Under the pieces are notes generated by a model, which made no database searches, had not been told where the DNA came from, and saw only the letters and a list, made by a program, of their open reading frames with translations. Positions 46,171 to 55,500 of a stretch of DNA of 64,000 nt are shown piece after piece. This DNA comes from Corynebacterium frankenforstense (GTDB lineage Bacteria; Actinomycetota; Actinomycetes; Mycobacteriales; Mycobacteriaceae): NCBI RefSeq assembly GCF_030211955.1, contig NZ_JASODI010000009.1, forward strand, positions 1-64,000, read 5' to 3'. The translations under genes and the position numbers were made by a program. How positions within the stretch are numbered: the stretch's first letter is position 1; each line of letters begins with the position of its first letter.

Positions 46171-47205
46171 GTGCCCCGCGCCCTCGGCGAGGTGCCCCTG
46201 CCGCACGACCCGCCCGCCTTCGGCCGCCTGCGCGTGGCCGTGCGCAGGCATCTGCGCGCCCACCCGATTGACGACGTCGCGCGTGAGACGTCCCGGTCCC
46301 GTTCCGGGTCGCGGGCTGAGCCTGCGAAGCCCGCGGCGCGGGCGAAGCCCGCGACGTGCGGCGTTTCGGGCGGCCCCGACTCCACCGCGCTGCTCGCCGC
46401 CCTGCTGGCCGAGGGGCTGGCCGTGGAGGCCATCGTCGTCGACCACGGCCTGCAGGCCGGCTCCGCCGAGGTCGCCGAGCGCGCCGCCGCCACCGCCCGC
46501 CGCCTGGGGGCGACCGCCCAGGTGGTGCGCGTCGACGCCCGCACCGGCGCCGGGCCCGGGGGAGCGGGCGCCGAGGCCGCCGCCCGCGACGCCCGCTACC
46601 GGGCGCTGGCGCAGGCCTCGGCCGGTCGCCCCTGCTTCATCGCCCACACCCGCGAGGACCAGGCCGAGACCTACCTGCTCGGCGCCCTGCGCGGAAACCC
46701 CGCCGGCATGCCCGAGTGCGGCCCCGACCCCGCCGACCCGGCCCACGAGCTGCGCCGCCCGCTCCTGGACGTCGCGCGCGCCGACACCGCCGCCGCCTGC
46801 GCGGAGCTCGGCCTGGAACCCTGGACCGACCCGCAGAACAGCGACCCAGCCTTCCGCCGGGTGCGCGTGCGCGGCGAGGTCCTGCCGCTCCTCGACGACC
46901 TCGTCGGCGGGACGGCCGCCGGCCCCCTGGCCGCCGCGGCCGCGCGCGTGGCCGCGGACTCCGCCGCTCTCGAGGACTGGGCGCGCGGCATTGACGCCAC
47001 GGACGTCGCCGCCCTGGCTGCGGTGCCGGCGGCCGTGCGCACGCGCGCACTCGCACACCTGGTACGGAACCGGGGAGGGCGGGTCACCGCGGCGTCGTTA
47101 AGCGACCTGGCCCGCCTGGTCACCGACTGGCACGGTCAGGGCCCCGTCGACTGCGGCGGCGGGCTGCGCCTGGCACGGCGCGCCGGGCGCATCACGGAGG
47201 TCTGA
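46171..47205 (+). CDS. tilS: tRNA(Ile)-lysidine synthase
   Basis: This 344-residue enzyme modifies C34 of the CAU-anticodon tRNA-Ile to lysidine so that it reads AUA. The PP-loop [20 protein letters not shown] is clear, followed by [50 protein letters not shown] and [22 protein letters not shown]. The PP-loop lies about 40 residues later than usual, because a palindrome-rich segment (46264-46361) encodes an in-frame [16 protein letters not shown]...KPAT insert. The GTG at 46171 lies 4 bases after dacB. With hpt downstream it is the common tilS-hpt-ftsH order. Confidence 0.93.
   Translation: MPRALGEVPLPHDPPAFGRLRVAVRRHLRAHPIDDVARETSRSRSGSRAEPAKPAARAKPATCGVSGGPDSTALLAALLAEGLAVEAIVVDHGLQAGSAEVAERAAATARRLGATAQVVRVDARTGAGPGGAGAEAAARDARYRALAQASAGRPCFIAHTREDQAETYLLGALRGNPAGMPECGPDPADPAHELRRPLLDVARADTAAACAELGLEPWTDPQNSDPAFRRVRVRGEVLPLLDDLVGGTAAGPLAAAAARVAADSAALEDWARGIDATDVAALAAVPAAVRTRALAHLVRNRGGRVTAASLSDLARLVTDWHGQGPVDCGGGLRLARRAGRITEV
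46264..46361 (+). repeat. Palindromic in-frame insertion in tilS
   Basis: It begins CCGATTGACGACGTC, the same 15 bases as at 58864-58878 after lysS, and continues through GACGTCCCGGTCCCG, GCGGGCTGAGCCTGC and the perfect palindrome GCGGGC-GAA-GCCCGC, with GAAGCCCGC present twice. It encodes a low-complexity Arg/Ser/Ala/Pro stretch just before the PP-loop. Confidence 0.5.
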
Positions 47206-47375
47206 GCCCCGGGGGTGGCACCACCCGGTCATTGTGGCCGCCCGCGCGGGCATGGCAGACTGTGCGGTGCGCGGACCCGGGAAGCGCCGGTGCCGGCCCG
47301 CCGCAGGCGGGAGACCAGGGCGCGGCGCCCCGGGCCACCCGCACACCGCGAACCCCCAGGCCGAAAGCGAGCGAC

Positions 47376-47960
47376 ATGCACGACAAGAAAGACTACGACG
47401 TCCCCGAGAACCCCTACGGAGACGACGTCGAGGCCGTCCTCGTCCACGAGGACGAGCTCGCCGCGCGCGTCCGGGAGATGGCCGACGCCGTCTCCGAGCG
47501 CTACCGCGACAGCGAGCAGGACCTCCTGCTGGTCGGCGTGCTCAAGGGCGCGGTGTTCTTCATGACCGACTTCGCCCGCGCGCTGAGCATCCCCTCCGAG
47601 ATGGAGTTCATGGCCGTCAGCTCCTACGGCTCCTCGACCACCTCCTCGGGCGTGGTGCGCATCCTCAAGGACCTCGACCGCGACATCGCCGGGCGCGACG
47701 TCCTCATCGTCGAGGACATCATCGACTCCGGCCTGACGCTGTCCTGGCTGATCCGCAACCTGCGCCACCGCAACCCCAACTCCCTGAACGTCATCAGCCT
47801 CTTCCGCAAGCCCGAGGCCCAGACCGCCGAGGTCGACCTGCTCGACGTCGGCTTCGACCTGCCCAACGAGTTCGTCGTCGGCTACGGCCTCGACTACGCC
47901 GAGCACTACCGCGACCTGCCCTGGCTGGGCACCCTGAGCCGCAGCGTCTACGAGGACTGA
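47376..47960 (+). CDS. hpt: Hypoxanthine phosphoribosyltransferase
   Basis: This 194-residue purine-salvage enzyme makes IMP or GMP from hypoxanthine or guanine and PRPP. Marks are [21 protein letters not shown], the flexible loop [20 protein letters not shown], the PRPP motif [18 protein letters not shown] and the C-terminal base site [30 protein letters not shown]. The length is typical. The ATG at 47376 has only a weak GAAAGCGAG before it. The gap to tilS is 170 bases, so it may have its own promoter. ftsH follows after about 150 bases. Confidence 0.97.
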   Translation: MHDKKDYDVPENPYGDDVEAVLVHEDELAARVREMADAVSERYRDSEQDLLLVGVLKGAVFFMTDFARALSIPSEMEFMAVSSYGSSTTSSGVVRILKDLDRDIAGRDVLIVEDIIDSGLTLSWLIRNLRHRNPNSLNVISLFRKPEAQTAEVDLLDVGFDLPNEFVVGYGLDYAEHYRDLPWLGTLSRSVYED

Positions 47961-48110
47961 CGCCACCGCAGACGCGTCCGGTGCGCGAGCGGGTATCGTT
48001 GCTCTGTCCGAGGCCGTGGACGCGACAACCGCGGCCTTCCACCCCGTCGCCGGCCCGCGGGCGGACTCCGCACGGCCGCGACCCCCTGCGACCCCGCGAA
48101 GAATGACCAC
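47961..48110 (+). promoter_or_regulatory. ftsH promoter region
   Basis: TATCGT at 47994-47999 is a plausible -10, giving an ftsH leader of about 105 bases. No operator was recognised, and the 3' end has a GAAGAATG stretch before the ATG. Confidence 0.4.
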
Positions 48111-50783
48111 ATGAAAAACAAGCGCATCCTGCAGATCGGCGTCATCGCTGCCGTCGTCCTCGTGCTCTTCTACGTCTTCTCCCTGCTCACAGACGACACC
48201 AGGGGATTCCAGAAGGTCGAGACCTCGGTCGCGATGAAGCAGCTCGCCGACAACAACGTCGCCGAGGCCCAGATCGACGACCGCGAACAGCGCCTGCGGC
48301 TCAAGCTCAAGGAGCCGGTCAACGTCGAGGAACGCGAGGGCGTCGAGGAGATGCTCACGCAGTACCCCGCGCGCACCAGCCCCGAGATCTTCAAGGCCGT
48401 CGAGGCCTCCGAGACCGAGAAGTTCGACACCGAGGTCAGCCAGGACAGCTTCCTGGTCAGCATGCTGCAGTTCCTGCTGCCGATGCTGCTGCTCTTCGGC
48501 CTGCTCATGTTCTTCCTGGTGCGCATGCAGTCCGGCGGCATGTTCGGCTTCGGCTCCAACAAGGCCAAGCAGCTGACCAAGGACATGCCGACCAACACCT
48601 TCGCCGACGTCGCCGGCGCCGACGACGCCCTCGACGAGCTGCAGGAGATCAAGGACTTCCTGCAGGACCCGACGGTCTACGAGAACCTCGGCGCGAAGAT
48701 CCCCCGCGGCGTGCTGCTCTACGGCCCGCCCGGCACCGGTAAGACCCTGATGGCCCGCGCCGTCGCCGGCGAGGCCGGGGTGCCCTTCTACTCCATCTCC
48801 GGCTCCGACTTCGTCGAGATGTTCGTCGGCGTGGGCGCCTCGCGCGTGCGCGACCTGTTCAAGCAGGCCCGCGAGAACAGCCCCTGCATCATCTTCATCG
48901 ACGAGATCGACGCGGTGGGCCGCCAACGTGGCGCCGGCATGGGCGGCGGCCACGACGAGCGCGAGCAGACCCTCAACCAGCTGCTCGTCGAGATGGACGG
49001 CTTCGGCGACCGCGAGGGTGTCATCCTCATGGCCGCCACCAACCGCCCCGACATCCTCGACCCGGCGTTGCTGCGCCCGGGCCGCTTTGACCGCCAGATC
49101 CCGGTGACCAACCCGGACCTGGCCGGTCGCGCCCAGATTCTCAAGGTCCACGCCGAGGGCAAGCCCTTCGCCCCCGACGCCGACCTCGACGCGCTGGCCA
49201 AGCGCACCGCCGGCATGTCCGGCGCCGACCTGGCCAACGTGCTCAACGAGGCCGCGCTTCTGACCGCCCGCATCGGCGGCAACGTCATCACCGCCGACGC
49301 CCTGGAGGAGGCCACCGACCGAGTGATCGGCGGGCCCCGGCGCAGCTCCAAGGTCATCTCCGAGAAGGAGAAGAAGGTCACCGCCTACCACGAGGGCGGC
49401 CACACCCTGTCCGCCTGGGCGCTCAAGGACATCGAGCGCGTCTACAAGGTGACCATCCTCGCCCGCGGCAACACCGGCGGCCACGCCATGACCGCCGCCG
49501 AGGACGACAAGGGCATGTACAACCGCGACGAGCTCTTCGCCCGCCTCGTCTTCGCCATGGGCGGCCGCTCCGCCGAGGAGCTCGTCTTCGGCGAGCCGAC
49601 CACCGGTGCCTCGGCCGACATCGAGCAGGCCACCAAGATCGCGCGTGCGATGGTCACCGAGTACGGCATGTCGCCTTCGCTCGGCACGGTCAAGTACGGC
49701 GAGGAGCAGGGCGACCCGTTCGTCGGCCGCGGCGGCGGCAGCCAGCTCGACTACTCGCCGGAGGTGGCCGCCCGCATCGACGAGGAGGTCCACGGGCTGA
49801 TCGACCGCGCCCACGAGGCCAGCTACGCCATCCTCGCCGAGCACCGCGACTACCTCGACCGCCTGGCGGAGAAGCTCCTGGAGAAGGAGACCCTGCGCCG
49901 GCCCGACCTGGAGAACATCTTCGCCGGCATCGAGCCGCGCGCCGCTGAGGACGTCTTCCCCGGCGAGGACCTGCGCTTCCCGCGCCAAGCCGGCCGCGAG
50001 CCCGTCAAGACCCCGGTGGAGCTGGCCCACGAGCGCGGCGAGGAGCCGCCGAAGCGCTTCAGCATCCTCGAGGCCTCCCGCGCCGCGCGTGCCCGCCGCG
50101 AGGCCGAGCGCGCCCGCCGCGAGCAGCAGCCCGCCCCGCACGGCGGCCACGGCCCGCAGCCCGGCCAGCCCGGCCGGCCCGGCAACCAGGCCCCGGCCCC
50201 GCTGCCCGGTCAGCCAGGTCAGGGTGGCGGCTGGAGCTCCGACGCCGCCGGTGAGGGCCCGCGCTACGCGGGCACCCCGCCACCGGCTGACTGGCACGCC
50301 CCGGGCTGGCCCCCGCGCGGCCAGGGCAACCAGGGCGCGCAGGGCAACCGGCCCGCGCCCGCCCCGCGGGGCGGCGACGCCTGGGGCACTCCAACCAGTC
50401 CCGCCGGCCCGGCCGGCCCGGCCACGGACTCCGACGCCGCGCCCGGCACCGACGGCGCCGGAACCGGCGGCGGTGATCGGCGGGGCGTCGTCAAGCACGA
50501 CGAACCGAAGGACGCGGGTGCGCACCCGGTCGCGCACCCCGGCTCCCCGGAGGAGCACCCCGGTGTGAAGTACTACGGCGACGGCGACGATGCCCTCATC
50601 GGCTTCCGCCTGCCCGAGCGCGAGCGCCCGGACACCCCCTCCGAGAAGCTCACCGACGACTGGGGCCCCCGCTCCGCGCGCCCGGACGGCGACGCGGGCG
50701 GCCGACACGCCAAACCTGAGGCCCCCGGAGACCCCGAGGGCAGCGCCGACGGCAGCGCCGGCACCGACGGGAAGGACCAGTAA
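48111..50783 (+). CDS. ftsH: ATP-dependent zinc metalloprotease FtsH
   Basis: This 890-residue membrane protease degrades misfolded and regulatory membrane proteins. Membrane helices lie at about 7-25 and 117-137. The AAA+ domain has Walker A GPPGTGKT (205-212), Walker B IFIDEID (261-267), and the second region of homology [18 protein letters not shown]. The zinc site is HEGGH (427-431), where HEAGH is usual, so HExxH is kept. The protein is about 200 residues longer than most FtsH because of a Pro/Gly/Gln-rich tail (about 660-890; [17 protein letters not shown] and similar). folE starts directly at the stop, so ftsH leads the folate operon. Confidence 0.97.
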   Translation: MKNKRILQIGVIAAVVLVLFYVFSLLTDDTRGFQKVETSVAMKQLADNNVAEAQIDDREQRLRLKLKEPVNVEEREGVEEMLTQYPARTSPEIFKAVEASETEKFDTEVSQDSFLVSMLQFLLPMLLLFGLLMFFLVRMQSGGMFGFGSNKAKQLTKDMPTNTFADVAGADDALDELQEIKDFLQDPTVYENLGAKIPRGVLLYGPPGTGKTLMARAVAGEAGVPFYSISGSDFVEMFVGVGASRVRDLFKQARENSPCIIFIDEIDAVGRQRGAGMGGGHDEREQTLNQLLVEMDGFGDREGVILMAATNRPDILDPALLRPGRFDRQIPVTNPDLAGRAQILKVHAEGKPFAPDADLDALAKRTAGMSGADLANVLNEAALLTARIGGNVITADALEEATDRVIGGPRRSSKVISEKEKKVTAYHEGGHTLSAWALKDIERVYKVTILARGNTGGHAMTAAEDDKGMYNRDELFARLVFAMGGRSAEELVFGEPTTGASADIEQATKIARAMVTEYGMSPSLGTVKYGEEQGDPFVGRGGGSQLDYSPEVAARIDEEVHGLIDRAHEASYAILAEHRDYLDRLAEKLLEKETLRRPDLENIFAGIEPRAAEDVFPGEDLRFPRQAGREPVKTPVELAHERGEEPPKRFSILEASRAARARREAERARREQQPAPHGGHGPQPGQPGRPGNQAPAPLPGQPGQGGGWSSDAAGEGPRYAGTPPPADWHAPGWPPRGQGNQGAQGNRPAPAPRGGDAWGTPTSPAGPAGPATDSDAAPGTDGAGTGGGDRRGVVKHDEPKDAGAHPVAHPGSPEEHPGVKYYGDGDDALIGFRLPERERPDTPSEKLTDDWGPRSARPDGDAGGRHAKPEAPGDPEGSADGSAGTDGKDQ

Positions 50784-51383
50784 GTGACAGACATCGACGG
50801 CACCGCGAACGGCGGGCGCCACTTCGACCAGGAGCGCGCCGAGGCCGCGGTGCGCGAGCTGCTCATCGCGGTGGGCGAGGACCCCGACCGCGAGGGGCTG
50901 CGCGAGACGCCCGCCCGCGTGGCGCGCGCCTACAAGGAGACCCTCGCCGGGCTCTTCTGCGACCCGGCCGACGTGCTCGAGAAGGTCTTCAACGAGGGCC
51001 ACCAGGAGCTCGTGCTCGTGCGCGACATCCCCGTCTACTCCACCTGCGAGCACCACCTGCTGCCCTTTCTGGGCAAGGCGCACGTGGGCTACATCCCCTC
51101 GGTCGACGGCAAGGTCACGGGCCTGAGCAAACTGGCCCGCCTGGTCGACATGTACGCCAAGCGCCCGCAGGTCCAGGAGCGGCTGACCTCCCAGGTCGCC
51201 GACGCCCTGGTCGAGCGGCTGCACGCGCAGTCGGTCATCGTGGTCATCGAGTGCGAGCACCTGTGCATGGCCATGCGCGGCATCCGCAAGCCGGGGGCGG
51301 TGACCACCACCTCCGCCGTGCGCGGCGGCTTCCAGCGCAACCCCGCCTCGCGCGCCGAGGCGCTCAGCCTCATCCGCGGCTAG
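50784..51383 (+). CDS. folE: GTP cyclohydrolase I
   Basis: This 199-residue enzyme opens GTP to dihydroneopterin triphosphate, the first step of folate synthesis. Marks are [38 protein letters not shown] (zinc Cys and His), [23 protein letters not shown] and [25 protein letters not shown]. The GTG at 50784 abuts the ftsH stop without a gap. The following folP is 133 bases away, behind a hairpin. Confidence 0.97.
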   Translation: MTDIDGTANGGRHFDQERAEAAVRELLIAVGEDPDREGLRETPARVARAYKETLAGLFCDPADVLEKVFNEGHQELVLVRDIPVYSTCEHHLLPFLGKAHVGYIPSVDGKVTGLSKLARLVDMYAKRPQVQERLTSQVADALVERLHAQSVIVVIECEHLCMAMRGIRKPGAVTTTSAVRGGFQRNPASRAEALSLIRG

Positions 51384-51516
51384 GCCCGAGACGCCTGGCC
51401 CGCGCGGGGTCGGGGCGAAGCCCCGGCCCGGCCCCGCCGCCCGGACCGGCGCGCCCGGCGGCCTAGGCTCGGGGGCGAAGACGTCCGGCCCTCTGCGAAA
51501 GGAACCCCCAGCCCCC
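51384..51516 (+). promoter_or_regulatory. Hairpin and promoter between folE and folP
   Basis: CGGGGC-GAA-GCCCCG (51411-51425) forms a compact hairpin that may end part of the ftsH-folE transcript. TAGGCT (51463-51468) is a candidate -10 for folP, and GAAAGGA near 51499 is its ribosome binding site. Confidence 0.45.
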
Positions 51517-52401
51517 ATGGTCCGTGTCTCCGACCTCACCGTCCCCGACCGCTGCGTCGTGATGGGCATCGTCAACGTCACCGAGGACTCGTTCTCCGAC
51601 GGCGGGCGCTACCTCGACCCGCAGGCCGCCCTCGACCAGGCCCACCGCCTGGTCGCCGAGGGCGCCGACATGATCGACGTCGGCGGCGAGTCCACCCGCC
51701 CCGGCGCCCACCGTGTGCCCGCCGAGGTCGAGCGCGACCGCGTGGCCCCGGTGATCAAGGCGCTCTCGGAGGAGGGCATCCGCACCTCCGTGGACACCAT
51801 GCGCGCCTCGACCGCGCGGGCCGCGGCCGAGGCCGGCGTTGACATGATCAACGACGTCTCCGGCGGCCTGGCCGACCCGGAGATGTTTAAGGTCATGGCC
51901 GAGACCGACCTGCCGGTGTGCCTGATGCACTGGAAGACCGTGCAGTTCGGCGACGCCGCCGGCCAGGCCGACCACGGCGGCGACGTGGTCGCCGACGTGC
52001 ATGCCACGCTGGAGCGCCTGGTGGACAAGGCGCTGGCCGCCGGAGTGGACCACGACAACATCGTGCTCGACCCGGGCCTCGGCTTCGCCAAGTCCGCCGA
52101 GGACAACTGGGCGCTGCTCGGCGCGCTGCCTGAGTTCATCGGCGGCGAGTTCCCGGTGCTCGTCGGCGCGAGCCGCAAGCGCTTCCTCAGCGGTGTGCGC
52201 GCCGACCGCGGCCTGGCCCACACCCCGCTCGACGCCGACCCGGCCACCGCCGCCGTCACCGCGATCTCCGCGCAGCTGGGTGCCTGGGGCGTGCGCGTCC
52301 ACGACGTCGTCGTCTCGCGCGACGCCGTCGACGTCGCCGCCAACTGGCACGCCCGCCGCCCCGTCGCCGGTGGCCTGACGCTTCCCGACGCCCGCGCCTG
52401 A
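51517..52401 (+). CDS. folP: Dihydropteroate synthase
   Basis: This 294-residue enzyme joins p-aminobenzoate to the pterin pyrophosphate and is the sulfonamide target. Marks are VMGIVNVTEDSFSDGGRYL, ADMIDVGGESTRPGAHRVP, VDMINDVSGGLAD, IVLDPGLGFAKSAEDNW and LVGASRKRFLSG (pterin phosphate-binding Ser-Arg-Lys). Its last codons lie 12 bases before folB, which carries an AAAGGA site. It belongs to the ordered folE-folP-folB-folK set. Confidence 0.97.
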   Translation: MVRVSDLTVPDRCVVMGIVNVTEDSFSDGGRYLDPQAALDQAHRLVAEGADMIDVGGESTRPGAHRVPAEVERDRVAPVIKALSEEGIRTSVDTMRASTARAAAEAGVDMINDVSGGLADPEMFKVMAETDLPVCLMHWKTVQFGDAAGQADHGGDVVADVHATLERLVDKALAAGVDHDNIVLDPGLGFAKSAEDNWALLGALPEFIGGEFPVLVGASRKRFLSGVRADRGLAHTPLDADPATAAVTAISAQLGAWGVRVHDVVVSRDAVDVAANWHARRPVAGGLTLPDARA

Positions 52402-52413
52402 AAGGACCCCGCA

Positions 52414-52881
52414 ATGGCCGACCGCATCGAACTGACCGGGCTGCGCGTGCGCGGCCGCCACGGCGTGCTGCCCGAGGAGCGCCGCCTGGGCCAGGACTTC
52501 ATCGTCGACCTCGTCTGCTGGCTGGACCTCACGGCCGCCGCCGACAGCGATGACCTGAACGACACGGTCAACTACGCCGAGCTCGCCCAGATCGCCCACG
52601 ACGTCGTCGCCGGCGAGCCGCTCAACCTCATCGAGGCCGTCGCCGGGCGCATCGCCTCGGCGGCCATGGAGCACTTCGCCGAGCTGCACGCCGTCGAGGT
52701 GACCATTCACAAGCCCGCCGCGCCCATTCCACTGACGTTTGACGACGTCGCGGTGGTCGCCCGCCGCTCCCGCAAGGCCCACGACGCCGCGCTGCGCGCG
52801 GCGCCGGCGCACGGGACGCAGGAAAGCGCGACGTCGGCAAGCGCGACGTCGGAAAGCACGCCGGAGGGGGCGGGCCGATGA
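52414..52881 (+). CDS. folB: Dihydroneopterin aldolase
   Basis: This 155-residue enzyme converts dihydroneopterin to hydroxymethyl-dihydropterin. The family core is DRIELTGLRVRGRHGVLPEERRLGQDFIVDLVCWLD, DTVNYAELAQIAHDVVAGEPLNLIEAVAGRIA and VTIHKPAAPIPLTFDDVAVVARRSR. The last 30 residues are an Ala/Ser/Thr/Glu tail written by a 15-base repeat (three copies at 52815-52859), which is not part of the fold. Its stop overlaps the folK start by 4 bases. Confidence 0.95.
   Translation: MADRIELTGLRVRGRHGVLPEERRLGQDFIVDLVCWLDLTAAADSDDLNDTVNYAELAQIAHDVVAGEPLNLIEAVAGRIASAAMEHFAELHAVEVTIHKPAAPIPLTFDDVAVVARRSRKAHDAALRAAPAHGTQESATSASATSESTPEGAGR
52815..52859 (+). repeat. Three 15-base repeats at the end of folB
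   Basis: GACGCAGGAAAGCGC, GACGTCGGCAAGCGC and GACGTCGGAAAGCAC stand in tandem and encode TQESA-TSASA-TSEST. The same core GACGTCGGMAAGC occurs singly at other places in the window, mostly outside conserved coding sequence. Confidence 0.85.
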
Positions 52882-53423
52882 TCCGCGCGGTGCTCTCCAT
52901 CGGCTCGAACATGGACGACCGCCTGGCGCTGCTGCGCACGGTGCCCGCCGCGATCCGCGCCAGCGGGGACATCGGGCTGCTCGCGGCCTCCTCGATCTAC
53001 TCCACCGCGCCGTGGGGCGTGGAGGACCAGGACGAGTTCCTCAACGCCACGCTGATCGTCGAGACCACGCGCAGCCCGGAGGAGCTGCTCGCCTTCGGCC
53101 AGGGCCTCGAGGCCGACGCCGAGCGGGTGCGGGTGCGCCGCTGGGGCCCGCGCACCCTGGACGTCGACGTCGTGCAGGTCATCCGCGACGGCGCCGAGGT
53201 CCGCTCCGACGACCCGGTGCTCACCCTGCCGCACCCGCACGCCTACCACCGCGCCTTCGTGCTCGTGCCCTGGCTCGAGATCGAGCCCGACGCTGAGCTG
53301 GCCGGCCGCGCGGTGCGCAAGTGGGTCGGCGAGCTCGACGCCGCCGAGATCGACGGGGTGCACCGGCGCGGGGCGCTGGAGGAGAACGGGGCCGCCGGCC
53401 CGGACGGCGGTGAGCACCCGTGA
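52878..53423 (+). CDS. folK: Hydroxymethyl-dihydropterin pyrophosphokinase
   Basis: This 181-residue kinase activates the pterin for FolP. Marks are AVLSIGSNMDDRLALLRTVPAAI, SIYSTAPWGVEDQDEFLNATLIVET, RVRVRRWGPRTLDVDVVQV (the HPPK signature) and LPHPHAYHRAFVLVPWLEI. It ends the core folate set and overlaps the next gene, a DUF3180 protein, by 4 bases. The tail (about 160-181) is non-conserved. Confidence 0.96.
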   Translation: MIRAVLSIGSNMDDRLALLRTVPAAIRASGDIGLLAASSIYSTAPWGVEDQDEFLNATLIVETTRSPEELLAFGQGLEADAERVRVRRWGPRTLDVDVVQVIRDGAEVRSDDPVLTLPHPHAYHRAFVLVPWLEIEPDAELAGRAVRKWVGELDAAEIDGVHRRGALEENGAAGPDGGEHP

Positions 53424-53884
53424 AACGCACCTCGATCCCCGCGCTGATCGCCGTCGGCGGCTTCATCGCCGCGCTGACCTTGATCGCCACCTGGCGCTTC
53501 TACGGCTCCATGGCCTCGGTGCCCGTGGCCGTCTCCGTCACGCTGTGGGTGATGGCCGTGGTCTGCCTGGTCATCGCGGCCAAGGTGCGCGCCCGGCGCA
53601 AGGACGGGCGTATCGGTCAGGACCGCTCGCAGCTCAACCCGATCACCGCGGCGCAGTTCCTGGTCATCGGCAAGGCCTCGGCGTGGACCGGCGCGGTCAT
53701 CGGCGGGCTCTACACCGGCATGGCCGCCTGGGTCATCCCGCGCGCCGGGGACCTGGTGGCCGCCGCCTCCGACATCCCGGGCGTGGTCGCCAGCGCGCTG
53801 GGCGGGGTGGTGCTCTGCGGTACCGGGGTCTTCCTCGAGCGCTCCTGCGCGGTACCCCCGCCCGCCGACGGCGAGCCCGCCTAG
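53420..53884 (+). CDS. DUF3180 membrane protein
   Basis: This 154-residue protein has four membrane helices (IPALIAVGGFIAALTLIATWRFY, VPVAVSVTLWVMAVVCLVIAAKVR, ASAWTGAVIGGLYTGMAAWVI and VVASALGGVVLCGTGVFLERSC). The loop with RKDGRIGQDRSQLNPITAAQFLVIGKASAW is the DUF3180 signature. Members follow folK in many actinobacteria, but no function is known. The GTG at 53420 overlaps folK. Confidence 0.85.
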   Translation: MKRTSIPALIAVGGFIAALTLIATWRFYGSMASVPVAVSVTLWVMAVVCLVIAAKVRARRKDGRIGQDRSQLNPITAAQFLVIGKASAWTGAVIGGLYTGMAAWVIPRAGDLVAAASDIPGVVASALGGVVLCGTGVFLERSCAVPPPADGEPA

Positions 53885-53943
53885 CGCCGCCGCGGGGCGC
53901 GTCGCCCCGGGAAGCCACCGGGGCATTCGGTAGGTTGGGATGC

Positions 53944-55500
53944 ATGACCCGCCCGAACGCCCACGAAGACACGGAGTACGCGCCCGCCGGATCGGCCGGG
54001 CGATGGGGCACCCCGGGGCCGGACACCGGCTCCGCTGCCACCCACGGACCCGCCGCCGCGGACACCGCGCGCATCAACCGGGTGCCTGACGACGCCGTGT
54101 CCGACGCCGCCCGCGGTCCCCGCCGGCGTGGCGCGGCGGACCCCGCAGGCGAGCGCGCGTATCAGGCGGGCGCGCAGGCGCCCGCCGACACCGGTGCGGG
54201 CTCCGGCGAGGGGGCCGACTCCGGCGAGGGCTCGGCGGAGGGTCGTGCGGGCAACTGGCTGCTCATCGCCCTGGTCGCCCTGGCGCTCATCGCCAGCGTC
54301 GTGATGCTGTTGACCGACAGCAGCGTCGCGCTGCGCCTGGCGCTGCTGGCCGCCCTGTGGGCCGCCGTGATCGGCTTCTTCCTGGTGGTGCGCTACCGCC
54401 GTGCGGCCGAGACCGCCCGCAAGGAGCTCGAGTACACCCAGAACCTGCGCGAGGCCGAGAAGGCCCGCAGCGCCGCCGAGGCCGACGCCGTGCGCGCCCG
54501 CGGCGGGGCGCCCGCGCCGGCCAAGGAGGTCAACCTCCGCGAGGAGGACATGCAGCTGCTCGCGGAGATCCGCGACAGCCTCGCCGAGCTGCGCCACCAG
54601 ATCGAGGACCTGCGCGGCCAGGCCTTCGAGTACGAGCCCGCCGCCCTGCGCGCCCAGGCGTGGCGCCTGCAGGAGCTGGAGACCCGCGCCCAGGACTCCG
54701 GCCTGGGCCCCTGGGGCTCGGCCGCCTCGGCCCAGTCCGCCGAGACCCAGCACCGCGAGAAGGCCGGGCACGTCTCCGGCGCCCCGTCGGTCGACGCCGT
54801 GGCCGGGCACCTCGGCACCGAGGACGGCCAGTCGTCCGGCGCGCCGACGATCTCCCCGGAGCTCGCCGAGCTGCTGCGCGAGGAGAACGACTCCCTCGCC
54901 GCCAACCGCGCGACCGTGCGCCAGGCGCAGATGGGGCCGGCCGCCGCGCAGCAGAGCGCCGCGCAGCAGGCACAGGCCAAGTCGGAGTGGAAGCAGGCGC
55001 CGAAGCCCGCGCAGAAGCCGGAGCCGCAGCACACTGACGCCGCCACCTCGACCACGTCGACCTCGACCCGCGCCGCGAAGCCGGCGCAGGCCGCGCAGCA
55101 GCCCAAGCCGGATCAGGCCGCGACGCAGCAGTCCAAGCCCGCCCAGTCTGCCCAGCCGACGCAGCAGCCGACGCAGCAGGCCGACAAGCCCGCCGCCACG
55201 GCCACCACCGCGCCGACGGTGCACACCGAGCCTGCCGCCGAGGCCCCGAAGACCCGCCGCGGCCAGCACCGCGCCCCCGAGGCCGACACCGCCGCGACCG
55301 AGGCCACGACCCAGGCCCAGTCCCGGTCCGCCCGGAAGGACGGCAAGGACGCCGCCGACGCCTGGCGCACCGAGACCCAGTCCGAGGAGACCGCCCGCGG
55401 CCACCACGAGGCGCCCGCCGAGCCGCGCGGCCGCCGCCGCGCCGACGAGCGCTCCGGGGCCCTGACCGTCGCCGAGCTGCTGGCCCGGAGGAACAAGTAG
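53944..55500 (+). CDS. Membrane protein of the DUF6779 type, low-complexity C-terminus
   Basis: This 518-residue protein has a disordered N-terminus, two adjacent helices at about 100-140 (NWLLIALVALALIASVVMLL and VALRLALLAALWAAVIGFFLVVRY), a coiled coil (ARKELEYTQNLREAEKARSAAEA ... EIRDSLAELRHQIEDLRGQ) and a long Gln/Lys/Pro/Ala-rich tail of about 200 residues. Homologues sit in this place, between DUF3180 and panC-type genes, in corynebacteria; the function is unknown. TAGGTT (53931-53936) is 7 bases before the ATG, so it starts a new, leaderless unit. Confidence 0.75.
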   Translation: MTRPNAHEDTEYAPAGSAGRWGTPGPDTGSAATHGPAAADTARINRVPDDAVSDAARGPRRRGAADPAGERAYQAGAQAPADTGAGSGEGADSGEGSAEGRAGNWLLIALVALALIASVVMLLTDSSVALRLALLAALWAAVIGFFLVVRYRRAAETARKELEYTQNLREAEKARSAAEADAVRARGGAPAPAKEVNLREEDMQLLAEIRDSLAELRHQIEDLRGQAFEYEPAALRAQAWRLQELETRAQDSGLGPWGSAASAQSAETQHREKAGHVSGAPSVDAVAGHLGTEDGQSSGAPTISPELAELLREENDSLAANRATVRQAQMGPAAAQQSAAQQAQAKSEWKQAPKPAQKPEPQHTDAATSTTSTSTRAAKPAQAAQQPKPDQAATQQSKPAQSAQPTQQPTQQADKPAATATTAPTVHTEPAAEAPKTRRGQHRAPEADTAATEATTQAQSRSARKDGKDAADAWRTETQSEETARGHHEAPAEPRGRRRADERSGALTVAELLARRNK

